64,000 nt of DNA from Carallia brachiata (lineage: Eukaryota; Streptophyta; Magnoliopsida; Malpighiales; Rhizophoraceae): assembly GCA_021464245.1 (NCBI GenBank), contig JADCRB010000024.1:870181-934180 (forward strand), read 5' to 3'. A program made the translations under genes and the position numbers. The notes below the pieces were generated by a model. It saw nothing but the letters and a program-made list of their open reading frames with translations. It made no database searches and was not told the DNA's origin. Of this stretch, positions 46,493 through 58,343 are shown piece by piece (the first letter of the stretch is position 1; each line of letters opens with the position of its first letter).

Positions 46493-46884
46493 GTAGTTTT
46501 ACATAAGACAAATTGTTCTTTGTTTACGCGGACAAATAATGTCCATACTGACATAATCTGGCACCTTACTTCTATGTTTTAGGTCGAACACCTCCCACTA
46601 ACAGTACGGAAAAAGTAGAGTTTCCTAAGGTCTAGCCCGATATTTTTTATCCGATTTGTAACGAATTTTATATTTTCTGTAACAAATATTTAATTTTTTA
46701 TAACAAAAAAAAAGGATAATTTTTATTATTACAAAAAATAAGTTCATTACAATTCGAGCAAAAAATTCAAGTAAAAAATTTTGGAAGTGTACCCATACCC
46801 CTAACAATATTAAAATCTAATTCAAAAAGTAAGTTTCTTTCCGCTTTAATTCGGGCTGTCTCTATTACAGCGTCACTGTAGCTT

Positions 46885-47104
46885 GTGTTTCTGCTATTCT
46901 GCTACTGCTTCTTCTTCTTCTTCTTCTTCAATCCTGATTTGCTTGCTCCTAAAGTCTCCAGCAAAACTCTTACTGACAACAATACTCTACTTCGAGACTT
47001 TTTCTGGAGACTCCAAGCTTGCTTCTCATTAACTGAAACTTGCCCTTTAAGACTGACTTTGTCAAAATGTCAGCCAGCTGCTCTTCTGATCTGCAGTAGA
47101 TCAG
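46885..47104 (-). pseudogene. Copia retrotransposon polyprotein C-terminal fragment
   Basis: The minus strand encodes IYCRSEEQLADILTKSVLKG followed by FQLMRSKLGVSRKSLEVE and a stop, the classic end of the Ty1/copia RNase H region. A (GAA)n tract and non-coding sequence follow toward lower coordinates. A 22-base T run (47104-47125) truncates it on the 5' side. No LTR pair was found. It sits between the two AVT1 copies. Confidence 0.85.
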
Positions 47105-47177
47105 TTTTTTTTTTTTTTTTTTTTCTGCTATTCAATGATATGCACACGTACAAAAGACCACAACACAAGGCATCCGT

Positions 47178-47285
47178 GAAGAATTAGTCTCCTTTTGGGG
47201 CACCGAGTTCACATGACTTTCCCATGGTTCCTCCTCTCTATATCCATCAAATTTCCGGCCCATGAGGTTGATTTTTGTGTTGAAT
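47178..47285 (+). repeat. Duplicated upstream block of the AVT1 cluster, copy 2
   Basis: Partner of 41590-41700. The distance to the transporter start is about 3.3 kb here and 1.6 kb in copy 1, so insertions or deletions followed the duplication. Confidence 0.8.
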
Positions 47286-48653
47286 CAATAAGGAGGAAAA
47301 CAAAGGCATAGGTGTCGAGTGTTAATTCAAGTGCTCACCTATTTTATTAGTTAAAAGTATAATTGAGAAGTCGACTTCCATCACACCGCTCTCTTTTATA
47401 AAATATTAAATTTAAAATATTTAATTATTATTATTTTTTTTTTGTTGTGGTAAATTTCTTTTAAACAAATTTTAAACTCACAGCACGATTTCATCATGGT
47501 AACATCATGTATTTGAATAAATTTGTGCATTTCACCTACAATTAACTTTACCATTATGTTAACTCTGAGTAGTTATTAATATTGATGAATAATGTAAGTA
47601 CGCACATGGAAGAAAATTTATAAATAAGCATTTTTTTTTGATAAAAAAAGTAAGAAATATTCGACATAAAATATACAATCATCAATTTATATAGGCATGC
47701 AAGTGAAAAAAAAAAAACATATATACTATTATACCCGAGTCAACATGTTGTCAAATTTCTATACCCAAACCTGATTTTTATTGCAAATGCATTTTTTGTT
47801 TCTTTACCAAAAAATTATTAGACCATGAGTTCTAAAATAGTTTAAATTTTTTATTTTTATAAATCTCACATTCTCGTTACGGTGATTAGAACCTAAAACA
47901 TTTATAATAAAATTCTAAAATTTAATGACTAAAATATTCTTTGAAGGTTGTCTTTTATAGTGTGTTTAGATTTTATTTTAGGGTGAGAAAGAAAATAACG
48001 AGAAAAAAGTTGTGAAAAAGAATTAAAAAATTGTGAGAAAAAAATTTTGTAAGAAAATAAATTTATTATTTAGATACAGTGAGAAAAATGAGAGAAAAAA
48101 AGTGTGATATATGTTAAATATCTAAATTACTCTCAACTTTTTTTTTGTTGAAAAAAAGCAAAATCAAATGCATTCATTTAAACTTTTTAGTAATTCTAAA
48201 TTTCTTCTCAAAAGCAAACCATTCGGCCTGACTTCTAAGAAATTGTGGTTATAGTGTAATTAAAACTATTTCTCCAATATTTGAAATTAAATCCAAACAC
48301 GAGATTGAAACCAATTCTTCTTCTGCTAATTTTTTCTTCTGAAAATCCATAAATCCGAACACAGTGTTAGCTTCCCTTTGACCCCGAGTCAGAGTCATTG
48401 AAGTCAAAAACTCCCATCCCTTTCCAGTCACAAGCAAATGTAGTGGTCAGCGGCCCACTGTGCCATTGCAGTCCACCGACGTCCAGTCTTTGCTGGTCCC
48501 GTGATAACCCAATTCAAGTTTGTTGACTCCTCGCAACTTCTAATTAAAGGCAGGAAAAACAAAATAATCAAAGGCAGGAATTATACCAACCAAAAAAAAA
48601 GAAAAAAAACCTAGGATATGGATACGTGAAAAACATATACAGAGCAGTCATAG
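47286..48653. other. AT-rich intergenic DNA
   Basis: No gene is recognised. Runs of A/T and degenerate GAGAAAA motifs occur at about 47980-48110. Confidence 0.5.
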
Positions 48654-48805
48654 CGTAATCAATCAATAAAATTATATAATCAAACGATTATTATTTATAA
48701 TAAAAATTTAAAAAATTATTAATATTATACTATTTTTTTTATTAATTTTTTATTACAAATAATAATAATTTAATTGTATAATTTTATCAATCATTTACTC
48801 TGTGG
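48654..48805. repeat. Inverted-repeat AT-rich element (MITE-like)
   Basis: The two halves are near-complementary over about 55 bp: ATCAATAAAATTATATAATC on the left pairs with the reverse complement of the right arm, which reads GATTGATAAAATTATACAAT. The whole folds into a long hairpin. Exact termini and a target-site duplication were not resolved. Confidence 0.65.
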
Positions 48806-49262
48806 CTAATCCTCATCTCTTTTTCACCTCATCCATCTATATTTTCTGAAAATAATAATAATAATAATCAAAGGCAGGAATGTTACAGCTACCACACCTC
48901 ATGAGAGTCTCGACTTGGAACCACACACGTGTTTGATATTCAAGTTATAATGTGTGTCCCGTGAAAAAGGACGGAAGGAATCAATAGAAGTTTCTATCTT
49001 CCATTCAACAAATCCGTAATAGTTGTGTCAATCCACAATTCAACATGCAAGGTCTTAGGCCATCAACAATGATTTTTTCTTTAGAGTTGGGACATTTGAT
49101 CAATTACATTATCGATCGGATACATAATTCTCTACATTCCAAACATCTTGGATCTGAAAATCTGACAACCCCACTTGCAAATTCACCCTGCAAAATGTGC
49201 CCATTTCCAAGACTAGCTGATTTTACAGTACTTAAACTGCAATATAATATTTTGCAGTTAGA

Positions 49263-49263
<1 letters not shown>

Positions 49264-49301
<38 letters not shown>
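49264..49301. repeat. (CT)n(TA)n microsatellite
   Basis: About ten CT units followed by eight TA units. Confidence 0.95.
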
Positions 49302-49302
49302 G

Positions 49303-50559
49303 TTGGATGAGTTAATTAAAATATAACAATTAGCATGCATTGGTTTGTTAAAAATGTTATTCGCATAATTTCTCAATTTCATTGCTCGATGTATAGAATA
49401 AAATTACACAACTATATTTAAATAATAATAAATAACAATATAATCCTATTAAACAATATCTGATAATTTACTTATATTTTTTTAAAATAAATTTAATTAT
49501 TTAATAATTTATATAACTTTGTTATTATTTAAATTTTTTTTTTAGAATGAGTATTTACACGAGTCAATATTACTGGGCTGCAGCGCTAAATATCCTCTCA
49601 TTTCCAACCACCGAAACAAAGAGCGGCCTCGAATTTCAACGTCAATATCACGCCAAAAAATTCCCACATTACCGACTTTTGGTAGGTGTGGAGAAGACCA
49701 AGATGCTTTGAGGTTGACGGCCAAAATGGAGAGATCTTGAAAGAGAGAGACACACGGACGAAACCCCGTTATAACAGGCCAACATACGCTACCATTTTAT
49801 GAGCACAAGCACTGTGCGTATTTGTTAACTGGCCTTCAGAAGTGGGCCCGTAGCTGACGTATACTAGATTCCTCCGGGTTATCAAAGTTATTAAGGTTTT
49901 ATATCGAAAAGTTATCAGCAAAATTCTTTCCCCCGAATCACCTTTGCTTGCTGTAATTCTTTTTCCATGTCTTTTGCGTCCACAAATTGCTGTAAGACTC
50001 ACGCAAGCATCTATACTTGTTCCAATCACTGTTTGCTTTATGCGTACTCTATTTTCTTATGTTTGTTTCACCCTCTCCCTATAAACCCAGTTAAAGACTT
50101 CAGGCAATTATCAGACAAAAGGCTAATTGGTATGCGTTTTAATCCTCTTAACGACATACGATGCTATTAATTTGTGTGCCCCATTTTTTTGCCAATTGCC
50201 AGTAACATAGCAAACTGAACTTTTTTTTACTTGTTTTGTGCCCAGAAGGCTTAAGATTTTGTGCATTGTTTGGCCAACCTAAAGGGTAGTGCTATTCTGA
50301 TTACTATTCCATTAAAGTGCTAGTTGCTTGTCTATATCATGTTATTGCCTTACACGTACGGCTCACTAGAGATTAGTGTCAATTTGTTAGAGCAAGACTT
50401 AAGAAAGATACTTGATAATTAAATCACCTTCAAAGCTCAAATTTGTGGACTAATTTATACTTTTTCTTATCTACTCTTCTTCTCTCGGTATCTTCTTTTT
50501 TTTTTCTTTGTTATTTGACTTTATTTCAGTTCTCTAGCGAAACAGAATCACAAATATCC
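49303..50559 (+). promoter_or_regulatory. Promoter and 5' UTR region of the intact AVT1 gene
   Basis: Partner of 42436-43310. The last 100 bases are CT-rich as in a plant 5' UTR and keep the upstream TTTGACTTTAT...TTTTCCAGTGAAACAGAA-like block seen before the pseudogene. An in-frame upstream ATG at 50443 has no counterpart in the family; the ATG at 50560 is preferred. Confidence 0.5.
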
Positions 50560-52313
50560 ATGGCAGAGCAGACGGAGCTCCCACCCTTTAAAACAGGAGG
50601 GACAAGCTTTCCGAAGTCCTGCTTTAACTTAATGAATGCCTTGTCAGGTTCGAATCAATTGTTCACTTCTGCCTTTCGCTAAACCTGAAATCTACACAAC
50701 GTTGATGGTAATATTGTCACAAACGTGGTTGCAGTTTTCCAATCATGCAGGAATTGGTTTAATAACGCTTCCCTACACGCTCTCACGAGCTGGATGGGTA
50801 GGCCTTGCTTTCCTGCTCGCATTGGCAGTTGTGACCTGCTACACTGGTCTGCTGTTGAAACGATGCATGGACGCCAATCCAGCAATAAAATCCTATGCAG
50901 ACATCGGCTGGCAGGCATTCGGGCGTAAAGGAAAGCTCGTAATATCAACTTTTATGTACCTGGAAGTTTACTTAGTGCCAATAGGGTTCTTGATATTGGA
51001 AGGTGACAACTTGCACAAGTTGTTCCCCAAAGTCAGTTTCCACATTGGAGGGCATTCCGTTGGAGGAAAAAGTTTATTTACAATGATAGCAGGGCTTGTA
51101 ATTTTGCCCTCCATGTGGATAAAGGACTTGAGCTGGCTTTCTTTTGTCTCAGCTACTGGTGTTCTGTCTTCTGTTATTATCATTTGTTCCATATTGTGGG
51201 TTGGTGCAGTTGATGGAGTAGGATTTTCTGGTAAGGGAGACAAGCTCTTTGAACTGAGTGGCATACCCACTGCTCTTAGCTTATATGCCTTCTGTTATGG
51301 GGCTCATCCTGTGTTTCCAACTATATGCTCTTCCATGAAAGATAAATCCCAATTTTACAAGGTATATTTTCTGGAACCTTTATTACATGACTAGAAGATT
51401 TTATCATAATTTAATCAAAATGACGTCACATTAACATTTTTTGGTCTTACATTCACATTAACATTTTTTTGGTCTTACATATTATTTTTTTATTTATATA
51501 TAATTTAAAATAATATCATACTTACATTATTCTGAATATATTTTAACTAAATTTTTGATTACTTATATTTTTCTTATTTTCTATTCTGAACTCCATGTGT
51601 CTGTCCCGGATGACCTCTAAGTCCAATGACATTAAGAATATTTTTGGGCACATTTGTGATGTGATGTTCTCTTCTTTGTGGGCCATTGTTTAAATTTTCC
51701 ATTACTTGAAAATGCTTATCCTTCCAATATCCCAATCTGTGTTTATATGTTTTATGAGATATTCATCTATTTAATTAATGGATATTTTTTCTTGCAGGTG
51801 TTACTCGTCAGCTTTGGCCTTAGCTCACTAAGCTACGTATTCATGGCAGTGATTGGCTACCTAATGTTTGGCCAAAACACACTACCCCAAGTGACACTCA
51901 ACCTTCCCACAAACAAAATTAGCTCCAAGATAGCCATTTACACCATTCTTGTTGGTCCAATTGCTAAATATGCTCTGATTATATTACCTATTCCATACGC
52001 CATAGAAGACAAATTGCCCGCACGCCTCAACCTCTGGCCAATACGCGTCCTCCTGAGGACTTTGTTGTTACTCAGCACAGTCATTATTGCCTTGGCCTTT
52101 CCATATTTTGGGCAATTGATGGCACTTGTTGGAGCAATCCTAAATGTGACTGTTTCCATCATTTTGCCTTGCACATGCTATTTAAAGATTTCTGATGCTT
52201 ATCGAAGGTGGGGATTTGAAGTTGTGGCAATTGGATTCATACTAGTTTTGGCTGTTTTGGTTGGAGTGTTGGGCACATACTCATCTGTAAAAGATATAGT
52301 TAGACACATCTGA
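50560..52313 (+). CDS. AVT1-type amino acid transporter (AAAP family), intact copy
   Basis: A membrane protein of the amino acid/auxin permease family; AVT1 members move neutral amino acids across the tonoplast. There are three exons: 50560-50647, 50751-51361 and 51798-52313, with canonical splice sites, giving 404 residues and about ten to eleven hydrophobic segments. It starts MAEQTELPPFKTGGTSFPKS. The conserved first membrane region is LMNALSGIGLITLPYTLSRA. Family blocks include CYTGLLLKRCMDANPAIKSY, FMYLEVYLVPIGFLILEGDN, YAFCYGAHPVFPTI, FMAVIGYLMFG, LPIPYAIED and the C-terminal GVLGTYSSVKDIV. It resembles AVT1I/AVT1J-like proteins; the exact subgroup and substrate cannot be fixed from sequence. 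It is a tandem partner of the dead copy at 43311-46223. Confidence 0.93.
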
Positions 52314-52439
52314 TGGAAAAATATGGCTTTCTAGCTTACCATTCCATAAGCCTTGGACGAAAAGGAAACCTTTGTATAAGTAGATGTGAGCTCAAATAAT
52401 TTGATCAACAGCTACTAATAAGCACAAAGATGTCCTTGC

Positions 52440-52835
52440 ACACCTTGTTTGTTTCAGCCAAAATGTATCTTCTACTCTGACATTATAGGTCTGTCAATTT
52501 GTGGGTGCACGCCCATTTACATGGATATCAAAACCTATGCACATTTATATGCTTTTATTTTTTGTTCGTCATGCACTCATGCTAAGTTTTGAACTTGGTT
52601 ACTGGAACTAAGATCACCATTCACCGCGAGGATATTTTGCTTTTCCTTACTAGTAACTACTGTTGTTCCAGCCAATATATCTTTCCACTCAAGGCATGTC
52701 ATCTATGATGAGATAAGGTATTTGTAGTTAACTACTCTTTTGTGACTTAATCTCAAGCATTTAAATTTCATCAAAATTGCAACCTTAAAAAACCATTCCA
52801 TCTAAAAAACTCAAGGTATTAAATGTGAGGGCAGT
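52440..52835. other. Intergenic between AVT1 copy and remnant
   Basis: The first ~130 bases after the AVT1 stop match the 3' flank of the pseudogene copy (GGCTTTCTAGCTT...). No gene is recognised in the rest. Confidence 0.5.
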
Positions 52836-52924
52836 ATGATTCGAATAACGAGTGTATTTGGTCCTAAAACTTTGATACAATATCAGAATACCATTTTACC
52901 TAAATGCTTAAATTGCTGGGTGAG

Positions 52925-53185
52925 GGCGGTGAGGCACAAGCCCATGAGCATTCTCATAATGGCTGGAGCTCTCTTGATCAGTAATGGTCCTTGGCTTTCC
53001 ATATTCCGAGTTACTGGCTGGCGCTTGTTTATCGATGCTGCTTCCATTTTGGGTTTCTCTTGCCCGCACGTATATCCGTCCATGATCCAAACCGTGATTA
53101 CTTTGGGTTATCTATCTCTGTTGGTGCATCTGTTGAAGTCTTGGGCACATACTCGTCGGCAAAGGAAATAACTGAAAACCAAAGG
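52925..53185 (+). pseudogene. C-terminal remnant of a third AVT1 copy
   Basis: Fragments of the last exon survive in shifting frames: HKPMSILI...AGALLIS, then VLGFPYSE, then SISVGASVEVLGTYSSAKEI. The last block closely matches GVLGTYSSVKDI of the intact gene. About 600 bp downstream of the intact copy in the same orientation. Strongly decayed and surely non-functional. Confidence 0.7.
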
Positions 53186-54011
53186 TAACTTGTTGAACCT
53201 ACCAAGCTCGTTATTAACGAAATAGAAGTAATCACAAAATTAATTAATTTAATTGTATTAGATAAATTATTTATTATTGTTTTAATTATCTAACGGCATG
53301 ATTTCTTATTGAATTAGTTAGGAATATCCTAATTTTTCAAAAAACAACGTCCGAAGTAATCCTCGCTGCTGAATAAATAAAGGGCGGTATACCGTACTAG
53401 GGCTTCAGCATTAAGGAAGACTCTCGTTAAGAAGATAAAAGAGAATTGTTATACAATAGTCATGTGAATGAGTTTATTTTTTAAAAAATAATAAAAATTT
53501 TATTTTTTAAAAATTAAGTCCTAAACATACTTAATATTATTTTAAATTTATTTAGTATTACCTTAAACTTTGATTTAAATTTTTTTTCAAAAAAAATTTT
53601 TTTTGGTAAAAAAATTTTCTGCTACCTATATTTATTATATGACTATTTTCTATATCTCCTAATTTTTAGCAGGAAATATGTACAAGTACATGGTCACCCT
53701 CTTTGTAGTTTTTTTTTTTTTTTCAGTTGAATATTTTTTACTCCATCTCAAATCCGACATCTCTCCAATTCCATTAAGCTAAAATTCTTTGAAAGTCCTT
53801 CAATTTTTTTTTTACTGTGATATAATAGGTCCATTAATCATTTTCCAGCATTGAAATAAACTTTTTCATCCAATTAAATTTGTAATAAGAATTATAATTT
53901 TACGCTCTTCAGCACATAAGATTTCATCATTTAATTGGATGCTTGATCTCTCGATACGTATGTCAAATAATAATCACAATAATTTATTACATATATAAAT
54001 TAAATTATGAT
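53186..54011. other. AT-rich intergenic DNA
   Basis: No gene is recognised. T-runs occur near 53583-53605 and 53708-53724. Confidence 0.5.
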
Positions 54012-54025
54012 AAATATTTAACTTT

Positions 54026-54229
54026 CTTTTTGGTGCAAAGGAAATAAGAAACAATCAAATAAAAACAAAATCAACTCCTAAGAAAGCTTCATAGTTGTCT
54101 CTGTCAAGTAAAGGAAGAAGCCCCACAACAGGGGGGAAGAAATAGATACCGCACCAGAACTAGCTCCCATCCTAGTATTTCACGAAAAATCTTTATATGT
54201 AAACAGAAATCTCTAGCCCGAATCTGCAC
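54026..54229 (-). mobile_element. Short retroposon (SINE or truncated LINE), 204 bp
   Basis: Flanked by a perfect 14-bp duplication AAATATTTAACTTT (54012-54025 and 54230-54243). On the minus strand it ends TTCTTATTTCCTTTGCACC before a short A-rich tail, typical of target-primed retroposition. There is no ORF. Confidence 0.88.
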
Positions 54230-54243
54230 AAATATTTAACTTT

Positions 54244-55005
54244 TTGTAAATTTCCATTAATAAATCTCTCATATGTATAAATTTTTAATTTGTAAAACTT
54301 ATGAACCGAAACTTAAATTTAAAATTAAAAAGTTCTAGTGATTCTATTGCTTCCATTGCCAGAATTTTGCATATGAAAAACCCAAAACGAAATTCAGAAT
54401 TGAAAACTGAGCAAAGCAGACCGGCCCTTGCGGCCTTGCCAAGATCATGAGGTCAGAGTTTTGTGGGCTGGTAAACCGAAATTTTCGGAACAGATCGGTT
54501 TGAAGTTTTTTTTTTTTTTTTTCAAATATACATGTTTTGAATATTTTTATTATAAATAATATCTCAATTAAAATTATTTTTATATTTTAAAAATTGTTAA
54601 TTTTATTTTAAAAATATTAATTTTAATTTAATTAAAACTGAGATAAAAACACTGAGAACAATCACATTTTTCCATTTTGTTCAGAGCATTCGAATCATCT
54701 GACCGGGTTGCAATTTTACCCCGCAACTGGTGAGAGAGAGGAGGCAAAAGACGTCAGCAGCGTAGAGCGCCAACCAACCAACCACAGCAGATAAGAAAAA
54801 CACCTCGAAAATCCAACAAGACACACGTGTCGTCCATACGAATTTTCCTTCTGAATATCTCCGAAAGCTTTTTAATTCTGACTCCCATGGCGGAAAATAT
54901 TGGTGGCAAAACAAAGTCTCACGCCCCAAGCAACAGACCAAAACAAAACTCTCTTTCTTCTTTCTCTTGCTACCTAACCCTTTTGCTCTAACACCAAGAC
55001 AGAAG
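54244..55005 (+). promoter_or_regulatory. Upstream region of the RPE gene
   Basis: Intergenic DNA and presumed promoter/5' UTR. ACACGTGTCG (about 54823) contains a G-box-like ACGTG core. The CT-rich CTCTCTTTCTTCTTTCTCTT just before the start is probably 5' UTR. No other gene is visible. Confidence 0.45.
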
Positions 55006-58000
55006 ATGTCAACGGCTTCGTTGTGTTCATCGACTCAAATAAATGGGTTTGGAGGGGGCCTTAGGCTCCAAAGGATCCATCTTTCCCAATCCAATTGTTC
55101 ATTTACCTTTACAAGGTACTGTCTTTCAGTTTTTCTCAGCATATTTTTGATTGAATTTTATTGGGTTTTTGCGTTAGTTGGTGTTTTGATGCTTGGAAGG
55201 AGTGTACATTTGAACCCATCTCAGAAATGTCATGACGTCCCAGTTTAAGACTCTACTGAATTATGTGTAATTCTGCTTCCATTTTGTGGGTAGTTGATTC
55301 TGGATGTTGTTATGGATATTAGTGAAAGTAATTTGAGGTTGCTTTGTGGCTTTGATGTGTTAATGGTTCAAAATTTTTCTCTTTGAATGTGAATATTGTT
55401 GGTTAAAGGAGGAGGGCTACATTTTCCTGTGAAAAATTTGGTATGTTGAGTTTTGGGCCTTGCATGTTTGTAGTTTTTCTTAGATGAACTTCATTTTGGT
55501 TGGTTTTGTATTTTGTAAGATATTGGCCCAGAAGAGCTGCATAACAACCATGAACCTGCTTGTTATTCTAGGTAACTCTTTCATAAACAGTGCATTCCTG
55601 CGTTTTGGTGTGTAGGATGAGTTTTCCATGGGGAATTTTCTGTCCAATTTTGGACTGAGCATGAGACTTGCTTTTTCCACAATCGACACTTTCGAGTTTG
55701 ATTCAATTTTAGCATATGTGCTGTAATCCTTTTAGCATAATTTTGTTTCCTTTTTTCTCCTAGTCTGGTAGGATTTGATGCTGAAATCCTTTTTGCTTCT
55801 CATTTTCTTGTGGTAACCTTCAAGATTGCTTGAACTTGCTGCATACATCACACAAGTTCATCTGATATGCAGGAGAAAAATTCACGCCATAGTGAAGGCG
55901 TCAGCTAGGGTCGACAAGTTCTCTAAAAGTGATATCATCGTCTCCCCTTCTATTCTCTCTGCTAATTTTTCAAAGTTAGGGGAGCAGGTTTGAATTCTTA
56001 ACATGATTAGTGCTGTGTTATCTTGAAAGGCTTTAATTTTCTTTCTATTTTAACTTTGCCATTCTTAGCAATGCTGTGGTCATTCTATAGGCATTATGAC
56101 TCCTTTTCATTTGACATTAGGTAAAAGCTGTAGAAGTGGCAGGTTGTGATTGGATTCATGTTGATGTAATGGATGGTCGTTTTGTTCCAAACATCACGAT
56201 TGGACCTCTTGTGGTGGATGCTTTGCGCCCTGTGACAGATCTTCCTCTGGACGTACATTTGGTACCTTTCTTTTTATGTCTTAGCTTTATTAATTCTTTC
56301 CCAAAATTCCGTGGAAGCCTGTTTCTAATATAAAATTAAGCTCTTCAGATGATCGTGGAACCCGAACAACGTGTGCCTGATTTTATCAAGGCTGGAGCTG
56401 ACATAGTCAGTGTTCATTGCGAACAATCTTCTACAATCCATTTGCATCGGACCCTAAATCAGGTCTGACATTTGTTATAGCGTATTAAAATATAAGAATT
56501 AATAAGCAGTATCTTGCATCAGAAGTGAGTAGTGCCTAAGCATAATTAGCAACAACATGTCACTCCTTCCATTAAGGTAACAAAAAGTTAACTTTGCATT
56601 ACGAAACAATTGGTGAGTATACTGGGTATGGCCCTGTGAGTAAACTTACTAACATGCTTATACCTCTCTCATCTTTATTAAAATTGATTATATAAGTTCA
56701 TTTCCAAATCATTCTCTCATTTCGTTACGGTAGTTGTTCACATTTGACTGCTGTTTTTGCTGTCTTGCAACGTAGATAAAAGATCTTGGAGCTAAAGCTG
56801 GAGTTGTCCTAAACCCTGCAACCCCACTAAGTACCATAGAATATGTCCTCGATGGTGAGGTTTTTAGTCCTTCCTTCCTTTTTCGGGGTTTGACGTGCTG
56901 GATGTCTCAAAAGATGACTACTATAATCTGAACTTGCTGTCAAGCTTCGTACCCTATTTAATGTTCCGCAAACAGCCACAAACTGGATATGGCTGCATAT
57001 CAAACTTTGTTATGGTTGGCCGCTCAATTTGTAATTGGATTAATGTTTAAAATATAAAGCACCTGGCAGTTGCATCTGGAGTACTTTGATTACACTAGTA
57101 CTGTACTATAGTCAATGGCTGGCATAAGTTCAACAAGATTAAAAGCCTTTTCAGTGCATCATATGCGTGAGGCATGTGTGGTGTAGTCTTAGTTGAAACT
57201 GAGAAACAAAAGGCTAGCATGATAAATAAGTGATCCTTTTCTGATTTTCTCCTGCCGAGGAAAGGATTTATATCCTTACTTCAACATCTGTCAGGAGAAA
57301 ACAAATAAGGAGGATGGAATATCCTTCATCGACATGGTAATCAGTACTGTATCTTCTGATTAACAATCGCTTTGCTGATGGAAATGCACTTTGATGGAAA
57401 TGTAATGTATTTATTGTTTTTGTGTTATTTACAGTCGTCGACCTGGTGTTAATCATGTCGGTGAACCCTGGCTTTGGTGGGCAGAGCTTCATTGAGAGTC
57501 AAGTTAAAAAAATCTCGGATTTGAGAAGATTGTGTGCAGAAAAGGTATAATCATCCGGTTTGCTTCACTTTTTGGTACATATGTTGTTTGCTGTATGAAT
57601 GAAAAGCTGGTGAATTGTGATTTTAATTTTATATGCAGGGAGTGAACCCATGGATTGAGGTGGATGGTGGCGTTGGTCCCAAAAATGCATATAAGGTGAC
57701 AAATATATTAGCTCTTTTTTTTTTTTTAACAAGATGTTTGTCTATATAGATACTTTCAGACCCTTTTGTATAAACTGAAAGGCAGGTCATATTAGTCTGA
57801 AGAAGATCATGGTGTTTGGATGATGCTCTATAGGAAACCTGGATAAACCATTCCTTGACTTTCAATATCTTAAATCATTTGGATTCTTTTGGTCACTGTC
57901 ATTTATGGCAATTTATTCTGAAAAGGGTCATCAGAATATGTTTGCAGAACAAGGGGCTTAGGGGTCAGAAATGGAGAAAACAAAATCACTTTTCCAACTG

Positions 58001-58343
58001 GGAAATGTTTCGATTTTTTTTTTTTTTAGAAATTGCAAATTATCAAATACCTATTCGGTATTGAATTAGATACTTTACTAGATCTCATGTGATTAGTAAG
58101 CTGTTTTGGACTTCTTTGCTACTAGGTTATTGAGGCAGGTGCTAATGCCATAGTTGCTGGTTCAGCCGTATTTGGGGCTAAGGATTATGCTGAAGGTATG
58201 GACAAACTGGGCATTTATCAATCTTTTATGATCAATAAGTTGATGTCATTTTCTTTACAGCAATAAGTTAATTTTCTCACTCATTTTCTCACAGCAATAA
58301 AGGAATCAAAACCAGCAAGAGGCCAACGGCAGTAGCAGTGTGA
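55006..58343 (+). CDS. RPE: Ribulose-phosphate 3-epimerase, chloroplast (one apparent 1-base deletion near the C-terminus)
   Basis: Interconverts ribulose-5-phosphate and xylulose-5-phosphate in the Calvin cycle and pentose phosphate pathway. There are nine exons: 55006-55115, 55873-55987, 56121-56261, 56349-56462, 56776-56854, 57435-57544, 57639-57695, 58126-58195 and from 58295. The first ~45 residues form a transit peptide. The TIM-barrel motifs are all present: [30 protein letters not shown] (metal and acid-base residues), [40 protein letters not shown] and [13 protein letters not shown]. The last exon lacks one G near 58302 (AAAGGA where AAAGGGA is expected), so the literal frame stops at 58333-58335. 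In the expected frame it ends RPTAVAV with a stop at 58341-58343, giving 281 residues, the Arabidopsis length. Confidence 0.95.
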
